Source: Diphasiastrum complanatum
Taxonomy: Eukaryota > Streptophyta > Lycopodiopsida > Lycopodiales > Lycopodiaceae
Length of the DNA: 64,000 nucleotides
Assembly (NCBI GenBank): GCA_029204225.1
Contig: CM055112.1
Location: 24,134,189 to 24,198,188, forward strand
Reading direction: 5' to 3'
Position numbers and translations under genes: made by a program. Below, piece after piece: positions 44,101 to 56,668 of this stretch; the first letter of the stretch is position 1; every line of letters begins with the position of its first letter. The notes under the pieces are model-generated. The model worked only from the letters and a program-made list of their open reading frames with translations, made no database searches and was not told the DNA's origin.

Positions 44101-46486
44101 CTCTCCATCGAAAGGAAACTGGAAGCGCTCAAATGCGAGCAGCTGGCTTGCAATGTTGGCCAGCATCGGACTTGTTGGCAAAAGGAAAAACATGGCACAT
44201 GTAAGACCCCTCGAATTCAGACACTACCAATGAGTACAATACTGCAGTAACATTGCTACCAACCAATTTCTCACACGTACCTGGTCCGGGCCATACGCGC
44301 TCCGTGTACTCCACCCATCCCCGATGCAGCTCCGGATCGTCCCTCTCTCGGGTAGAGCGCCACAAGGGGTGCAACATGTGGGCTACGGCGTGGATGGGTC
44401 GGTGGAAGTAGTCCCATCTAGCCTCCCAGATACGTGAGATCTCACGCCTCCTGCAGCAGACAAATTACAACAATCACTAAACCATAGCATAAAAGAAACG
44501 CATCAGACTCGAGTGAGAAACAACAAACTAGACACTGAAGAGTCATACCTGTGCTCGGTCCAAGGCTGACAATAGAATCCCCTCGCCGATGCGGTCCATG
44601 AACTCGTAAATGAGACCGAGGGTGCACCCCTCACGGTCTACCAAGCATGCGCTCTGTAAATGGGTAGAAGGATCCCACTAATCTCCTTAGCAGCTCTCCA
44701 GAACTCGTCGCCGTATACAGTGGACTGGAAAAATGCCGAATGGGGGAGGTCTGTAAAGTCCCGGAAGGCCACGCTTGAAACCATCCGCCGCAATGCGTCC
44801 TTCACCACCACCAATCGCTCTAGCACCAAGAAGTAAAACGCAAAGCGCGTGGATGCGGGCTTCTTCAGGTTTAGGGTGGAGAAGGTGCGGAACAGGGCCA
44901 ACACACGCCTCTTCCTCGTCACAAAAGTGACCAGGCACATGGCCGTAGAAGTGATCTGCAACACAAACATCCTGTAAAAAAGTTTAGACAGTAGTTGAGA
45001 CGTGGTTAGCAGCGTCGAAGGAAGAAAGCATAGCAAATAGAACAAACTATACCTCTCTGATCCATGGAAGCGCACATAGGTCATGGATGAGCAAGTCTAT
45101 GCAATGTGCAGCACAGGCTGTCCACACAATGCTGGGGTGCTCCCTCATCATAATCTCGCCCATCTGCTTGCAGTTCGAGGTGTTGTCGGTGACAACCTGA
45201 ACCACGTGCTCAACCCCGATGTCAGCAGTAACATCTCTAATGACCTCCCATATGAAATCGGCTGTGATGGCGTCACCATCTCGAGTGGATCCACGCCACA
45301 TAGGAATATTGTGCCAAGCGGGCAAGAAACCAAGACATTGATGACGGATCGCCGACGAATGTCGGTCCATCCATCACTCAATATCGTGCATCCATACCTG
45401 CCACAAAACACCCATTAGCCACATGCAAATATTGCGCCACGAGTAAACCCTAAACGCATGCAATGGGTTTATGGAAACAAAGTACTTACATCTACCAAGC
45501 TGAGCGAATGGAACTCAGCTCCCGCGTGATGGTCTCCTCCTCCTGACGAAGCAACCTGCCTCGTAGTGCCTCTCGCCTGGGAGGTGTCCATGTAGCATCC
45601 ACGGCCGCCATCTGTGCACAGAACTCCCTGAACACCCAAGTGTCAGCAACAGCAAAGGCAATGCCGCACTCGTAAAAGAACTGGCCACACAGTCGAGTGC
45701 AACGAGCCTGCTGCTCTCTCTGCCAGCCGCATCGATCAAGGGTCTGCTGCTTGGGCCTAACCCCTCTCTGTTGTGTATATGGTGCTCGTGGTCTAGCATA
45801 CCCAACGGATGGCTGATCCGTGGGTGTGTCACTCTCTCTGGCAACATCTGCCGAGGCATGTGGTGCATCTACTGCCAACGAGGAGGGTCGAGAAGCACCC
45901 GCTGCTGCTAAACCAACATGCTCATCTGATGGTCCTGTTGCTACTGCAGATGGAACTGAAGGTGTTGTACTAGGCCTGCACCTGAACCATGCTCTGCCCA
46001 TGCTGTACTGGGCCCTGCAGCTGTACCATGCTCTGCCCGTGACGTACTGGGCCCTGCACCTGTATCATGCCCAACCCGTGATGTACTACGCCCTGTAGCT
46101 GTACCATGCCCTGCCCGTGATGTACTAGGCCCAATATCCATGGTAGGCCCTGCCTGCCTGCCTGTGAGCCCTCCTCCATGCTTGCCTGTAGCTGCTCCTG
46201 CTACTTGTCCCTGTCTAGAACCCTGTGATGTAGTACCGGGCCCGTACAAGGTAGACAACCTTTGCAGATCCTCATCAGAAATCCTGGGGCAATCAGATAT
46301 ACCCAATGTCCACCCATCTGGCCCTCTGACCCGCAGCAAGTGAGCCCTAACCCTGGTGAGTGATCCCGTGAAGTGACCACCGCAATGCAAGCATCTCCAT
46401 CTACGGGTGCCTGAGCCATGGTGTGTGCCCACATCCCCGTCGATAAGCTCAACCTCGGCCCAAAGGCCTCGGTCCCGCACTGGCAT
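44101..46486 (-). pseudogene. hAT2 transposase fragment
   Basis: The BED finger exon starts at the ATG 46484-46486 (M-P-V-R-D-R-G) and keeps the repeat tract. A one-base loss near 45970 then shifts the frame. Exon 2 (about 45400-45050) has Y-G-C-T-I-L-S-D-G-W but its 45290 region carries a small deletion relative to hAT1. Exon 3 is open. The acceptor of the intron before exon 5 reads AA instead of AG (44172-44173). Only 24 codons of exon 5 remain, so the dimerisation domain is lost. Non-functional. Confidence 0.85.
45970..46135 (-). repeat. 39-bp minisatellite inside hAT2 exon 1
   Basis: Four complete units homologous to 28335-28490, with more substitutions between units than in hAT1. Confidence 0.7.
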
Positions 46487-47071
46487 CGTATCAACACGAC
46501 CCTAAACCTGCAAACAACAAATAATCAGGCAAACGTTCAGTAGAAAAAAAATACATTGCATTGAACAACATTACCGAGCTCAAATAGAGCTCAAAATACC
46601 AGAGCATACATCAGAACGATTCCAGTTCACACATTATATCAAGTGCCAAAGAAGAACATGAGATTAGGGCGTGGGATAGAATAATTTCTGTATGAGGGAT
46701 AACAGGCGATTGACGTTAGACTCGGAGTCCGTGCAGGCATAAAGGAGTGCAGTGTGGGCCTAAACCGCGCCCCTAGCAGATGTTTGCACGATGGTCCACG
46801 CCTAAACCCTAAAAAGTATGGAATCAGGGCATGAAAATTGAGATTTGTGATACGGACGTAGACGGGCGGAACAAAGGTCATAGGAGTCTGTGCATGCATG
46901 TGGAAATGCATTCTAGGCTCAGACATCACCTCACTCGGTTTCCAACAAGTCATTCTATGAAAATGGCAAAAATACACAAGCATTTGGAATGTGGTGTTCA
47001 AATATCGCTAGGCGTGCCGTAACGGCTGAAATTGACGCTGTAGGAATCACTGTGGGCGTGAAAAGGTGGTG

Positions 47072-49599
47072 TTTTCGGCACCACTAGTCCGATGTCCCAA
47101 CATATTGGGTTTTAATAAGCCTAAGTTTCACATGGTTCTCTACAATGGTCAAGATCAACCCTACTTTAATCCAAGGAATAGTAACGTTGGCTTCCAATAC
47201 AAGGAATCGCGTGGTTCCTTCCACGATGCTTCACACGGTGACCTAAAAAGGTAACTATTGGCTATTTATACGTGACAAAGCTAATAGCCATAACCATTTC
47301 TTCTCTCCTCTTCTTCCTACTCATTTCCACTTCTCTCCTATGTGCTCATCATTTCTTGACAGCGCCCATCTACACACTTCGGATTACGTTCAACTATTGA
47401 TCCGGTAAGAACTCTCACAAAGTGCTTGGTTCTTTACGTTTATGATTCAATAATAGCAATAGTTTGTTGTGGCCAACTGTGGTACAGTTTGCATACTTTT
47501 TATATGGTAATGCATGTGTTTGATCAACGCTGATACACTAGCGCATGAAGGGTCACTTTCATCTTCCACTTTGCTTTCGCAAGCCAACGGCAGTCCATCG
47601 CTGCTAACACTCGCATGACTCACACACAAAAAATACATATACATCTTGTTTGTTTGTTATTTCTCATACATCCATGAGAGACAGTCCATCGCTGCTGATA
47701 GCCGCATGGCTCACACAAAAAAGTATATACATCTTGTTTGTTGTTGTAGCGCAAGGCTACCTCTCTAAGAGGAGCTACCTCTGGCCGCCAACAGTAGCTT
47801 AATTCATCACCACTTTTCATCGTTGCTGACAGCCGCATGGCTCACAAAAAAATTTACACATTTGGTAGTGTCGTAGTGTGAGGCTACCTCTCTATGAAGA
47901 GTGACCTCTGACCGCCAACAGTAGCTTAATTCATCACCACTTTTCAGCAATCTATGGAAATCGCTGAGTAGGCATACCATTTGGCTCACATTTTTTTACT
48001 ACCAACGCATATAGTGATGAGCAACTGATCAATGATGAGAGGCACATCTGATACAACAATTCAGTCGCTCTTGCATTGTCCCTTTACTATCACATAACGC
48101 TCTCATAATTAGTAAATGTCTTGTCCAAGCAAATGACTAACAAAGCTTAAATACTCGCTACTCTGGAATGTTCCCAGCGCATTATACGTTTGGAACGAAC
48201 TTCTACGTCTCATACATATAGCTTTGATAATCGTTCAACGTAACCGGTTTCAGATACAACACCTCTAGCCTATGTAACTATCTATCATAAAAGTCATTCT
48301 TGTCTAACAATCACACTCCTCCGATAGTAGCTAGCACTCATGCTTGCTCATAACAAAAGGTTTTTGCATAGTGTACACATTGCTCATTAAGTTTCTAAGG
48401 ACTTGCTCGTGATATTCGACACTCAATATTGTTATGTTTTATTTGGCGTGCATGAAGACTCAATATTTGTGGAAGAATTATGGCATCCTCACAAGAAAAT
48501 ACATCCACCTCTATTCAGGTACGAGCCTTATGCATATACTTTATGTTAGCAAGCTCTTTATGTCTCTCTCTTCGATCTAGCATTGTAACCTATCCAATAC
48601 CTCATTCAACGTTGTATATTTGTACTCTCAACAATAATTTGCTTAACCCAACACATACTTTTCTGGAATTTTTTTTGGCTCGGGTACTCTTGGGACGCAT
48701 GGATTTGCGCAAGAGTCATAATAGTCTCTTGGGTTAGCATGGCATGGATATGCCCTAACACCGCTTTCGGGACTATACTAGGCAACACTAAATTTGTTAG
48801 TCGCAGCTCAAATAACTTTTAAAGTTTCATATTTGCCCTTCAAGTTAAAACTCTGAACAAAAGTAGAATTTGAGCTTGAACACCCTGAAAAGCATGGATT
48901 TGCTCAGGGGTTTCGACACCAGTACACGAGTTGTTTTGTTTTATAAGTCAAAGGGTTAGTATGGCATGGATTTTCCCTTATACCTTTGCGTGCATGTCCT
49001 CGCTCAACCTATTTTCTAGGCATTTCGTAAGTATGTTACTTTTTTGCATGTGTTATGATAATTTGAAACTGATTGATATGGACTAGTGCTGCAAACACTG
49101 ATCAGTATGGTGTTCGCCCTCATACGGTTAAAAAGACGGCTTGGCCTATCGCTAAAACTCGTACATGAATGGGAAGATCGGACTATGAATTTTCATTTCT
49201 AATCATGTTGTTAAGTAGCAAAGCTTTATTATGTACATGGATAACAACTGACATTCAGTGTTGGCACCTGTCTTCCTCACATACTAACTCGTGCGGTTTT
49301 GTGTTGTGGGATGGCGGCAGGTACCAGCTGGATGTCTTGAAAAAAGTCTTGCTTTATGATGCTTTTTTGTACTGTATTTTGCTTTTCAGCCATATATTTC
49401 ACCTTAGAAAAATCTTTTTTCCTTATACCTCATGTCATGCGCGTTGAAGAATTTTTAGATCATTCCATAACTAATCTTCCAAGTAGGCATAACTATTTTA
49501 TTTTGCAGTTCATTCAAAAGGTCCCCTAAAGATCAAATCATACACTTTCTCCACTTCAACATTGTATGGGGACAATCCCATAATACCTTGACCTAGGTC
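47072..49599. other. No recognisable gene; contains a tandem repeat
   Basis: Begins with a GTGGTG/CACCAC hairpin (47066-47084). A TATTTATACG motif near 47264 could be a TATA box of an LTR. A ~128-bp tandem repeat lies at 47590-47950. A 92-codon plus frame at 49169-49447 and an 85-codon frame at 48480-48737 have no motif I recognise. Confidence 0.35.
47590..47950. repeat. Tandem repeat, about 128-bp unit
   Basis: The blocks CCGCCAACAGTAGCTTAATT (47785 and 47912) and GCCGCATGGCTCACA (47700 and 47832) recur at a spacing of about 127-132 bases. A third, partial unit without the first block starts near 47595. Confidence 0.7.
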
Positions 49600-50203
49600 T
49601 CTCACATAGTCTAAGATATATCCTGAGGCGGGAGCAGTTGAGACTTGAGATAAGGGAGCATCTCATCTTTCAATGCCCTATTTGCTATGAAATCAAGGGG
49701 AGGCATGAGTGCTTGTTTGAAGATCACTCAATCACTCTTTGATCCTTGACCTTCTACAAGGACCATAGATAATATAGGAGATGATTTACAAGGACACTAT
49801 TGGTAGTGGTATACTCATGGGTGGCCTTCTCCAATCGCATCCTACATTTTTTCCCAGACAGTGCCCCAAAGAGGAGTAAGATTCAAATTTTAAGGATGGC
49901 ACAAATACAACTACACAAATCCATCATAGAGCTTGCAAACAATGATGACAGCTCATGCCAACACCTACACTTCAATAGCTCTCGAGACATACTTGCCCTT
50001 GCACCATACATCTGACACATGGAGTCAATAGATCAGGACTATCACTTAGTTGAATAGAGTTAGCATTGTGTACACTTCAAAATACTCTTGTTTGTACATT
50101 TTAACTATGTTGTTGTGGAGACTCAGTGGGCTCCCACATGAGACATATTTTGAGATGTACCTCTTCAGTCTTAAATGACAAGTTTGGTTCCTAAAAGACA
50201 TTA

Positions 50204-50208
<5 letters not shown>
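49600..50208 (+). pseudogene. Decayed LINE 3' end, plus strand
   Basis: The plus frame reads E-H-L-I-F-Q-C-P-I-C-Y-E-I-K-G-R near 49650, the counterpart of E-E-H-F-I-F-R-C-x-V-Y-Y-E-I-R-G-R in the LINE chain, so the His and last Cys of the zinc motif are kept. L-Y-F of the following block and a 3' untranslated region follow. The element ends CTAAAAGACATTAATAAT at 50191-50208, the family's conserved end, directly followed by (CT)n. The terminal hairpin has decayed. Confidence 0.75.

Positions 50209-50291
<83 letters not shown>
50209..50291. repeat. (CT)n tail of the plus-strand LINE
   Basis: About 41 CT units starting right after the LINE end ATTAATAAT. Confidence 0.93.
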
Positions 50292-50293
<2 letters not shown>

Positions 50294-51602
50294 TCCTTGA
50301 AATTGAGTTTGATAGCTCTCAAAATTAAACGCTTCCAAAAACCCACAAATTCTGGTTTTTGAATTTGGATCACCTACATGTTTTACTAATAAACTCTTAG
50401 TTTCAGCTATCTGTTGCCAACCAACGACTATGCTCATCCTTACCCAAGATTTGGCTCACGACTTGAAAAGAAGCTCAAATAAGTTTCAAATTGTAAAATG
50501 CTGACCTATTTGTTCGAAGGCAAGCAACTACACAAGCTCTTTCAATGCTATGCAAGATCGCCAGCTTTTCATCACAATCATCCTCTTCTGACCCACCACA
50601 ACGTTCAAAGCTGAGAGCCTCAATCTTCCACTTCCTTCCCACTCTATTATTATGCCCCCTTTTGTGCATCCTTGTTGTTTGACATCCGGCCACATTTGAT
50701 AAATTTTCCGCATGAAATATCCCAGGTCTTGTACCGGACCACTTCCTTATCTGCAGAAAGGAGCTATAGTGGAAAGAAACCCATGTGGGTTGTGCAGCAA
50801 AAGACATGATCAATTGGTGGAGATTGAAGTAGAGGAGGATAATGCAAGAAGCTAGCTCACCAAGGTAGGCATGGCTTGTAGGCAGAATCGCTAGCCCAAC
50901 TTTGAATAACCTCTTTGTCAATCTTACACGTGCATTTCACTTTCCCTCGTGAGAATGCGTTGGGCCCAAAATCCAACGTATGGTAGTCATATGGAACTTT
51001 TTAGCTTGCCACATGGTGAAAGTGGCACTTTAGTGTCTTAGTTTTACAAATAGTGAATATGAATGTGAATGTTTGCCACATTGATTGAATTAAAATTTGA
51101 GTTCCTTTCACATGAGGTAGAAAAATTCTCACCATATTATTTAGCAAATTATTCTTCTTGTTTTTGAAGTAAATGTTGATTGACTCCTTTGAACCTTCTT
51201 TAGTATCATATTCAATCTACATGTCATCCAAAGAGGTTGGCTCGGTCATCCAAAGTTTCTTTGGTACCAAGTTCAAGCCCCCCTTGGAAACCAATATGCA
51301 TGTTCAATCTGCACACCTCTCCCTACTTCGTTCAACAACTAGCTCAATAGCTTAAATAATTATCATGATACATAGCATGAGTCATGAATCTAATTCATTC
51401 TGAGTCACAACCTTATAAGTGAAAGTAACTAATCAATGTCTACAACTTATGCGAGACTAGTGAATGAGATTAGAGAAATATAAACGATGATAGCTCTTGT
51501 AATTTGATAATGTAGTCTTTACATGGATCCCAATATCAAAGTGAACGATTTCCAATGTTTTTAGTTAATAGAGTAATCCTAAAAATTTAGTGTCTGCCTT
51601 GA
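50292..51602. other. No recognisable gene
   Basis: Unique sequence. A 148-codon minus frame at 50475-50921 has no motif I recognise. Confidence 0.3.
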
Positions 51603-52203
51603 TCTATATATACTAAAAGAAATTGGTTTCAGGCAACGTGAGCGCTGCCCCAAAAACCCCCCTTCTCACGCTGTTCGGAACCCCTCCACCTTTCCTGCTG
51701 CCCGTGCATTGTGAAGCGGGTAGGAACACTCCCCCCCCGCTCTTGGCGCTTTCCCACCCCCTTCCCGCTCCGACATTCAAAAATGGAGCAATACTTTGCT
51801 TCTTCCTCCTCGTCATAGCTATTCTGCTCATTGCCATTGCCATCGCCATCACGAGCGGCAGTTGCTCCTCCTTATTGGCAGCGGCTACCTGCAATGGCAG
51901 CTGTTTTATATGGAGGACTTGCAAAGCTGGAGGCCGGGGGATGTTGTTAGTAGCGAAATTCCATGAGGCGAGTGTTCTGAGCCATGGCTATTGTAAGCCG
52001 CTTCTACCATTATGTCCACACCTCTCAAACTGCATGGGAGGGGTTTGTCACTGGTAGCGCCTGCGGATAGGAAATTGCATACGTGATTTGATCTCAAGTA
52101 AAACCCTCATGTTTTTGTTTTTCAACTCAGCAATGGAAATTTACATGATAAACCAGAGTAGACACACCATTGGTCGCCTTCATCGACGGGCACACTTCGC
52201 TTT
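51603..52203 (+). mobile_element. Helitron-like element 1 (non-autonomous)
   Basis: The 5' end TCTATATATACTAAAAG is preceded by A, and its first 60 bases resemble those of element 2, including the block GTGAGCGCTGCCCCAAAA. The 3' end CGACGGGCACACTTCGCT is the same as that of element 2 but ends CTTT rather than CTAG. Helitrons start with TC, end with CTRR and insert between A and T. The interior is GC-rich and codes for nothing I recognise. Confidence 0.5.
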
Positions 52204-52206
52204 CTA

Positions 52207-52821
<615 letters not shown>

Positions 52822-53229
52822 TTTGAATATAATAACATTTTTTTTCTCTAGCTCACTATTGACATGTAGTGCGTCTCCTCAATAGTAAAACACTACCAAC
52901 TTGTAGTTTTTTAGAGTACCTATCACATTGCATATATAGTCATTTTTTTATAGCACACATCTTGCATCAAATATAGCACTACTACCCAATCACTCTTGCA
53001 AAAATCTATATCTCATTTTGACATTTTAAATTCATGATTAAGTCAAGTTGTTAAAGCAGTATAACCCTTGCTCCCCTTGCTCTACATTACGTTGTGAGAA
53101 TTTTTTTTAAAAAAGAGTATATACATTAATTTATCTTACTTGATCAAAGAAGAAGTGTGTAACAATAAAATGATGTATAGCATTTCACTGATAGGATGGG
53201 GAAGGGGCTAGAGTAAAAAGTTCAATAGA
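52822..53229. other. No recognisable gene
   Basis: AT-rich sequence between the Helitron-like element and gypsy fragments. Confidence 0.3.
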
Positions 53230-53445
53230 ACAATTTTTCATTAGTTGATAGAGAGTAGGGAGTACTTGCTCTATAGAGATAAATTTTGTGTCCCCAATTC
53301 AGAGGATTATAGGCAGCAGGTCCTATATGAGTGTCATGACAATCCTAGTGCGGGGCACCTAGGCATTCAAAAGACCTATATACATCTTCTCAAAATATCA
53401 TTCATTCCTCTTCGATATAATTGCCTTGCAATCAGTTGATAGAGT
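53230..53445 (+). pseudogene. Gypsy integrase zinc-binding fragment
   Basis: The plus frame reads Y-L-L-Y-R-D-K-F-C-V-P, then L-Y-E-C-H-D-N-P-S-A-G-H-L-G-I-Q-K-T, which is the H2C2 region of gypsy integrases with both His present. The following Cys pair is lost. It faces opposite to the next fragment. Confidence 0.75.
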
Positions 53446-53689
53446 CTCGCTTTTAAAATCAGCTTGCATTATTGCACCTTTATTAAGGTTTCACTAAGCT
53501 GACCATGCATAAACTATAAATATGGCTCATTCAAGTATTGCATCAATATAAAACAATGCTACATCCGGAAGATCATCATCAGCTCTCATATTCACTGGTG
53601 CTAACTTTGATCCTTGATACACGATCTGCCATATAAAATATTTTTCTTTTCAAACTACTACACAGAAGTCAAACTCTTGCTAGAACATC

Positions 53690-54370
53690 AACCACCTCGT
53701 GATTCTACTTGTATTGCAAGTCTTGTTCACCAAATATAATAATGGTTGATGATCTGTATAGAAGGCAAAATGTGTAGCCATCGAAGAATGACGAAACTTC
53801 TTAATATCAAATACCATTGCCAATGCTTCTCTTTCATGGTAGACTGATTTATTTTCATGTCATTCGATTGGCGACTTAAAAATCTGACAGAAAACTCTTG
53901 ATATTTGTTCAGTTGAGTCAATATTGCTCCTATTGCGTATGTTGCATTGGTATTAATATGAAATTCTATCATCCAATTTGGCGCTCATAAGATTGGTGCT
54001 TATATCAATGCATCTTTCAATTTTTGAAAAGATTCCAATGCATCCTCAATCCAAATTGGAATTACAGTATGTTTATAAATATGATGTGCCAACTTTGCAA
54101 ATGATAAAATAAATATTCGAACTTGCATGCCCCATGAAGATATACACTTATCTTATAGGCCTTGATGGCAGAAGATCCATAATTATCATGATCTTAGTTA
54201 GATCTATAGCTATATCATATCATGAAATGACCCAACACCAAGCCGTGTGTAGTCCATATTTGATACTTCTCTAGATTCAAAGATATTCGGAACTTGCGAT
54301 ATTGAGAAAACACTTTTCCAAGATGAAATAGATAAACTTGGGCCTCCTACAATAGTCAACATAAGCTTAT
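53690..54370 (-). pseudogene. Gypsy reverse transcriptase end and RNase H fragment
   Basis: From 54370 downward on the minus strand: H-L-G-K-V-F-S-Q-Y-R-K-F-R-I-S-L-N (after the catalytic box of gypsy reverse transcriptase), then a block resembling F-L-G-x-A-x-Y-Y-R-x-F-I near 54150, and RNase H with A-I-G-A-I-L-T-Q near 53920. The reading frame is broken several times. The catalytic aspartates are upstream of what is preserved. Confidence 0.72.
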
Positions 54371-54869
54371 TACATGCTCAACGGGATCTCAATTGGATTT
54401 TGAATGATTGTTTGTAATCTTACCAGTTAGTTGCGACATGAAATCTAGCTCGTGAAGAAGCTGAAAAGAAGTGGAAGGTAGAGTGCGACCTCAATGTGCC
54501 TCAATGTGCAACTCCAGCAACAACTAACAAAACTCTAGCAAGAACGAGATTAGGCTATTTAAGAAGCGACACATACGAAGCTAGAAATAGATGCTATGAA
54601 AACCAGCCTGTCCTCATATTAGTTCATGGTCCCAACCTTATAATTACAAGCTAGACAATTGCAAACTCAACCAGCCACCCAGTAGCAAGAAGTAAATAAG
54701 CAAAAAAATATGGCCGACCACTCAGAATAACTATCCCAAGGTTGGAAGATCAAGTGTGCCTAGGTCGAGACAATAGTCGGGGACTATCTAGTTGTACCTT
54801 CTATGCCTAATATCATGTCGATTTTAATAGAGAAATATAACACGATAATTACTAAACTCCAAACCACCA
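54371..54869. other. No recognisable gene; target of copia 2
   Basis: Unique sequence that resumes beyond 58257 after the copia 2 insertion. No family assigned. Confidence 0.3.
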
Positions 54870-54874
54870 AGCTA

Positions 54875-55065
54875 TGAAAGTACAGTACTTTGGGGACCAA
54901 AAATGGATCTTAAATGATCGACAAGAGTTATTATGTGCTTGCTTACCAATCTATCAGAAAACTAGTTACCAAAAACTTGATCTAGATTGGCAATCACAAA
55001 CAACAAGCATTGATAATGAAAATACAGATCATGGACACGATCTGAGTTGGCACGTGTGTACTACA
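54875..55065 (-). repeat. 3' LTR of copia 2
   Basis: Bounded by TGAAAG and CTACA. It differs from 58059-58252 at roughly ten positions, including a 3-base length difference. Confidence 0.88.
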
Positions 55066-56250
55066 GGCTCTTTTGCCAAAGCAATTTTTACATCTCTAAT
55101 TCCATCTAGATCATTACCACTCAAGATAATGTTATCTACATACAAAGCAAGAATAATGATCTTGCCATTATGAAATCTTATGTACAATGATGGATCATAA
55201 GCACTCATTACAAAGTTGATGGAAATGAGAAAAGAGTTTAGCCTAGAGTACCATGCTCTAGGTGCTTGCTTGAGCCCATAAAGGCTCTTCTTCAAGAAAC
55301 ACATCTTTCCTTTATGCTTTGCCTTGATGAAGCCCTCGGGTTGCCTCATGTAGATCTCCTCCTCCAAATAACCATTGAGGAAAGCATTTGCAAAATCGAG
55401 TTGGAATAGATCCCAATTGAAGGTTGTAGCAAGACTAATGATCAACCTGATAGTAACAAGCTTAGCCACAGGATTAAAAGTCTCATCATAATCAATGCCT
55501 TTGGTTTGTATAAATCCTTTTGCTACAAGCCTAGCTTTATGCTTACTTATTGATCCATCTTGATTATACTTTAATCTAAACACCCACTTGCAATCAATTG
55601 GTTTCTTCCCTTGAGGAAGAATCACAAGATCCCAAGTACGATTCTCAATGAGAGCATCATACTCTACTTGCATAACATCCATCCAACTCTTAGATTTACA
55701 AGCATCTTCATACCATGTTGGCTCATCTAACATTGAAGTAAGAAAGGTGTAAGATGTGAAAGATGATGAGCCTTCCCTTTGATCACATTGACCATCATAG
55801 GTGAGCCTCAATGGCTCAGTCCTTTTCCTTGTAGATCTCCTTGGAGTTCTTGGAGTTCTTGCATCTTGAGGTGGATCCTCAAGTTCTTCTTCATTTGGAA
55901 GCTCCTCCTCCATCCTAGCATGATCCTTGGCATCAAGATGATTAGTAGCATTATCATCCAAATCACAAGTTTGTCCTTAATTAAAAATAACATCCATACT
56001 CAATATCACCTTGCTAGTGATGGGATTGAAGACTCTATAACCTTTGCTATTCTCACCATATCTCACAAAGATGCCTTTGAGGAGGTTGCATCATCCTTCT
56101 TCCTTGTATCCAAGGATTGGTGTACATAGCAAGTGGATCCAAAAACTTTGAGATCCTTGAGATTGGGCTTCTCTCCAAATAGAGCTTCAAATGGTTTGAT
56201 TCCTTCAATGGCTTGATTAGGCAATCTATTGCACAAATAATTAGCACAAG
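55050..56250 (-). pseudogene. Copia 2 integrase end and reverse transcriptase with a YVDN box
   Basis: The integrase C-terminal part (56250-56050) has N-Y-L-C-N-R-L-P and L-K-V-F-G, in a broken frame. The reverse transcriptase frame (55961-55029) has N-R-T-W, K-W-V-F-R-L-K, K-A-R-L-V-A-K-G, Q-L-D-F-A-N-A-F-L-N and L-Y-G-L-K-Q-A-P-R-A-W. The catalytic box reads A-L-Y-V-D-N near 55135: the second aspartate of Y-V-D-D is Asn. After I-A-L-A-K the frame runs directly into the 3' LTR, so the rest of the reverse transcriptase and RNase H are missing. Confidence 0.87.
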
Positions 56251-56299
56251 TTATTGCCTCACCCCAAAATGGTTTGGATAGAAAAAATCTAGCCTTAAG

Positions 56300-56645
56300 G
56301 CCTTAGCACACTCACAAAGAGATCTAATTCTCCTCACTCACTCCATTTTGTTGAGGGGTGTAAGGACATGGCAACTCCCTCTTTATGCCATTAGAACTAC
56401 AAAAGTCAATCAACATATTGGAGATATATTCACCTCCATTATCACTTCTTAATATCTTAAACTTGGTACTAAGTTGATTTTCTACCAAACTCTTGAACTT
56501 TACAAAAGAATCATACACCATAGATTTTCTAGACAAGAGGTACATCCAACAATATCTAGAATAGTCATCAATGAAGATTACATGATACTTGGAACCACCA
56601 TTAGACTCATGTGATAGAGGTTTGCTGGAAACCATCAAGGATGAT
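56300..56645 (-). pseudogene. Copia 2 integrase core
   Basis: The frame carries F-I-D-D-Y-S-R-Y, R-S-D-N-G-G-E-Y and T-P-Q-Q-N-G-V-S-E, so all three acidic residues of the D-D-E core are present. Just upstream (56645-56670) the sequence joins the Gag tail, so the protease and HHCC region are deleted. Confidence 0.87.
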
Positions 56646-56668
56646 TCTTCTTCATCCTCCTCCTCCTC

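Larger units (their letters stand above)
44100..47071 (-). mobile_element. hAT2, internal fragment of a second hAT1-family copy
   Basis: Matches 26459-29427 of hAT1 almost throughout, with a few percent of changed bases by eye. Both termini, all subterminal repeats, most of exon 5 and exon 6 are absent. The match begins at GGCTCTCCATCG and ends at GTGGGCGTGAA(A)AGGTGGT. Because it has no TIR or TSD, it did not arrive as a normal transposon end-to-end, or its ends were deleted later. Confidence 0.9.
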
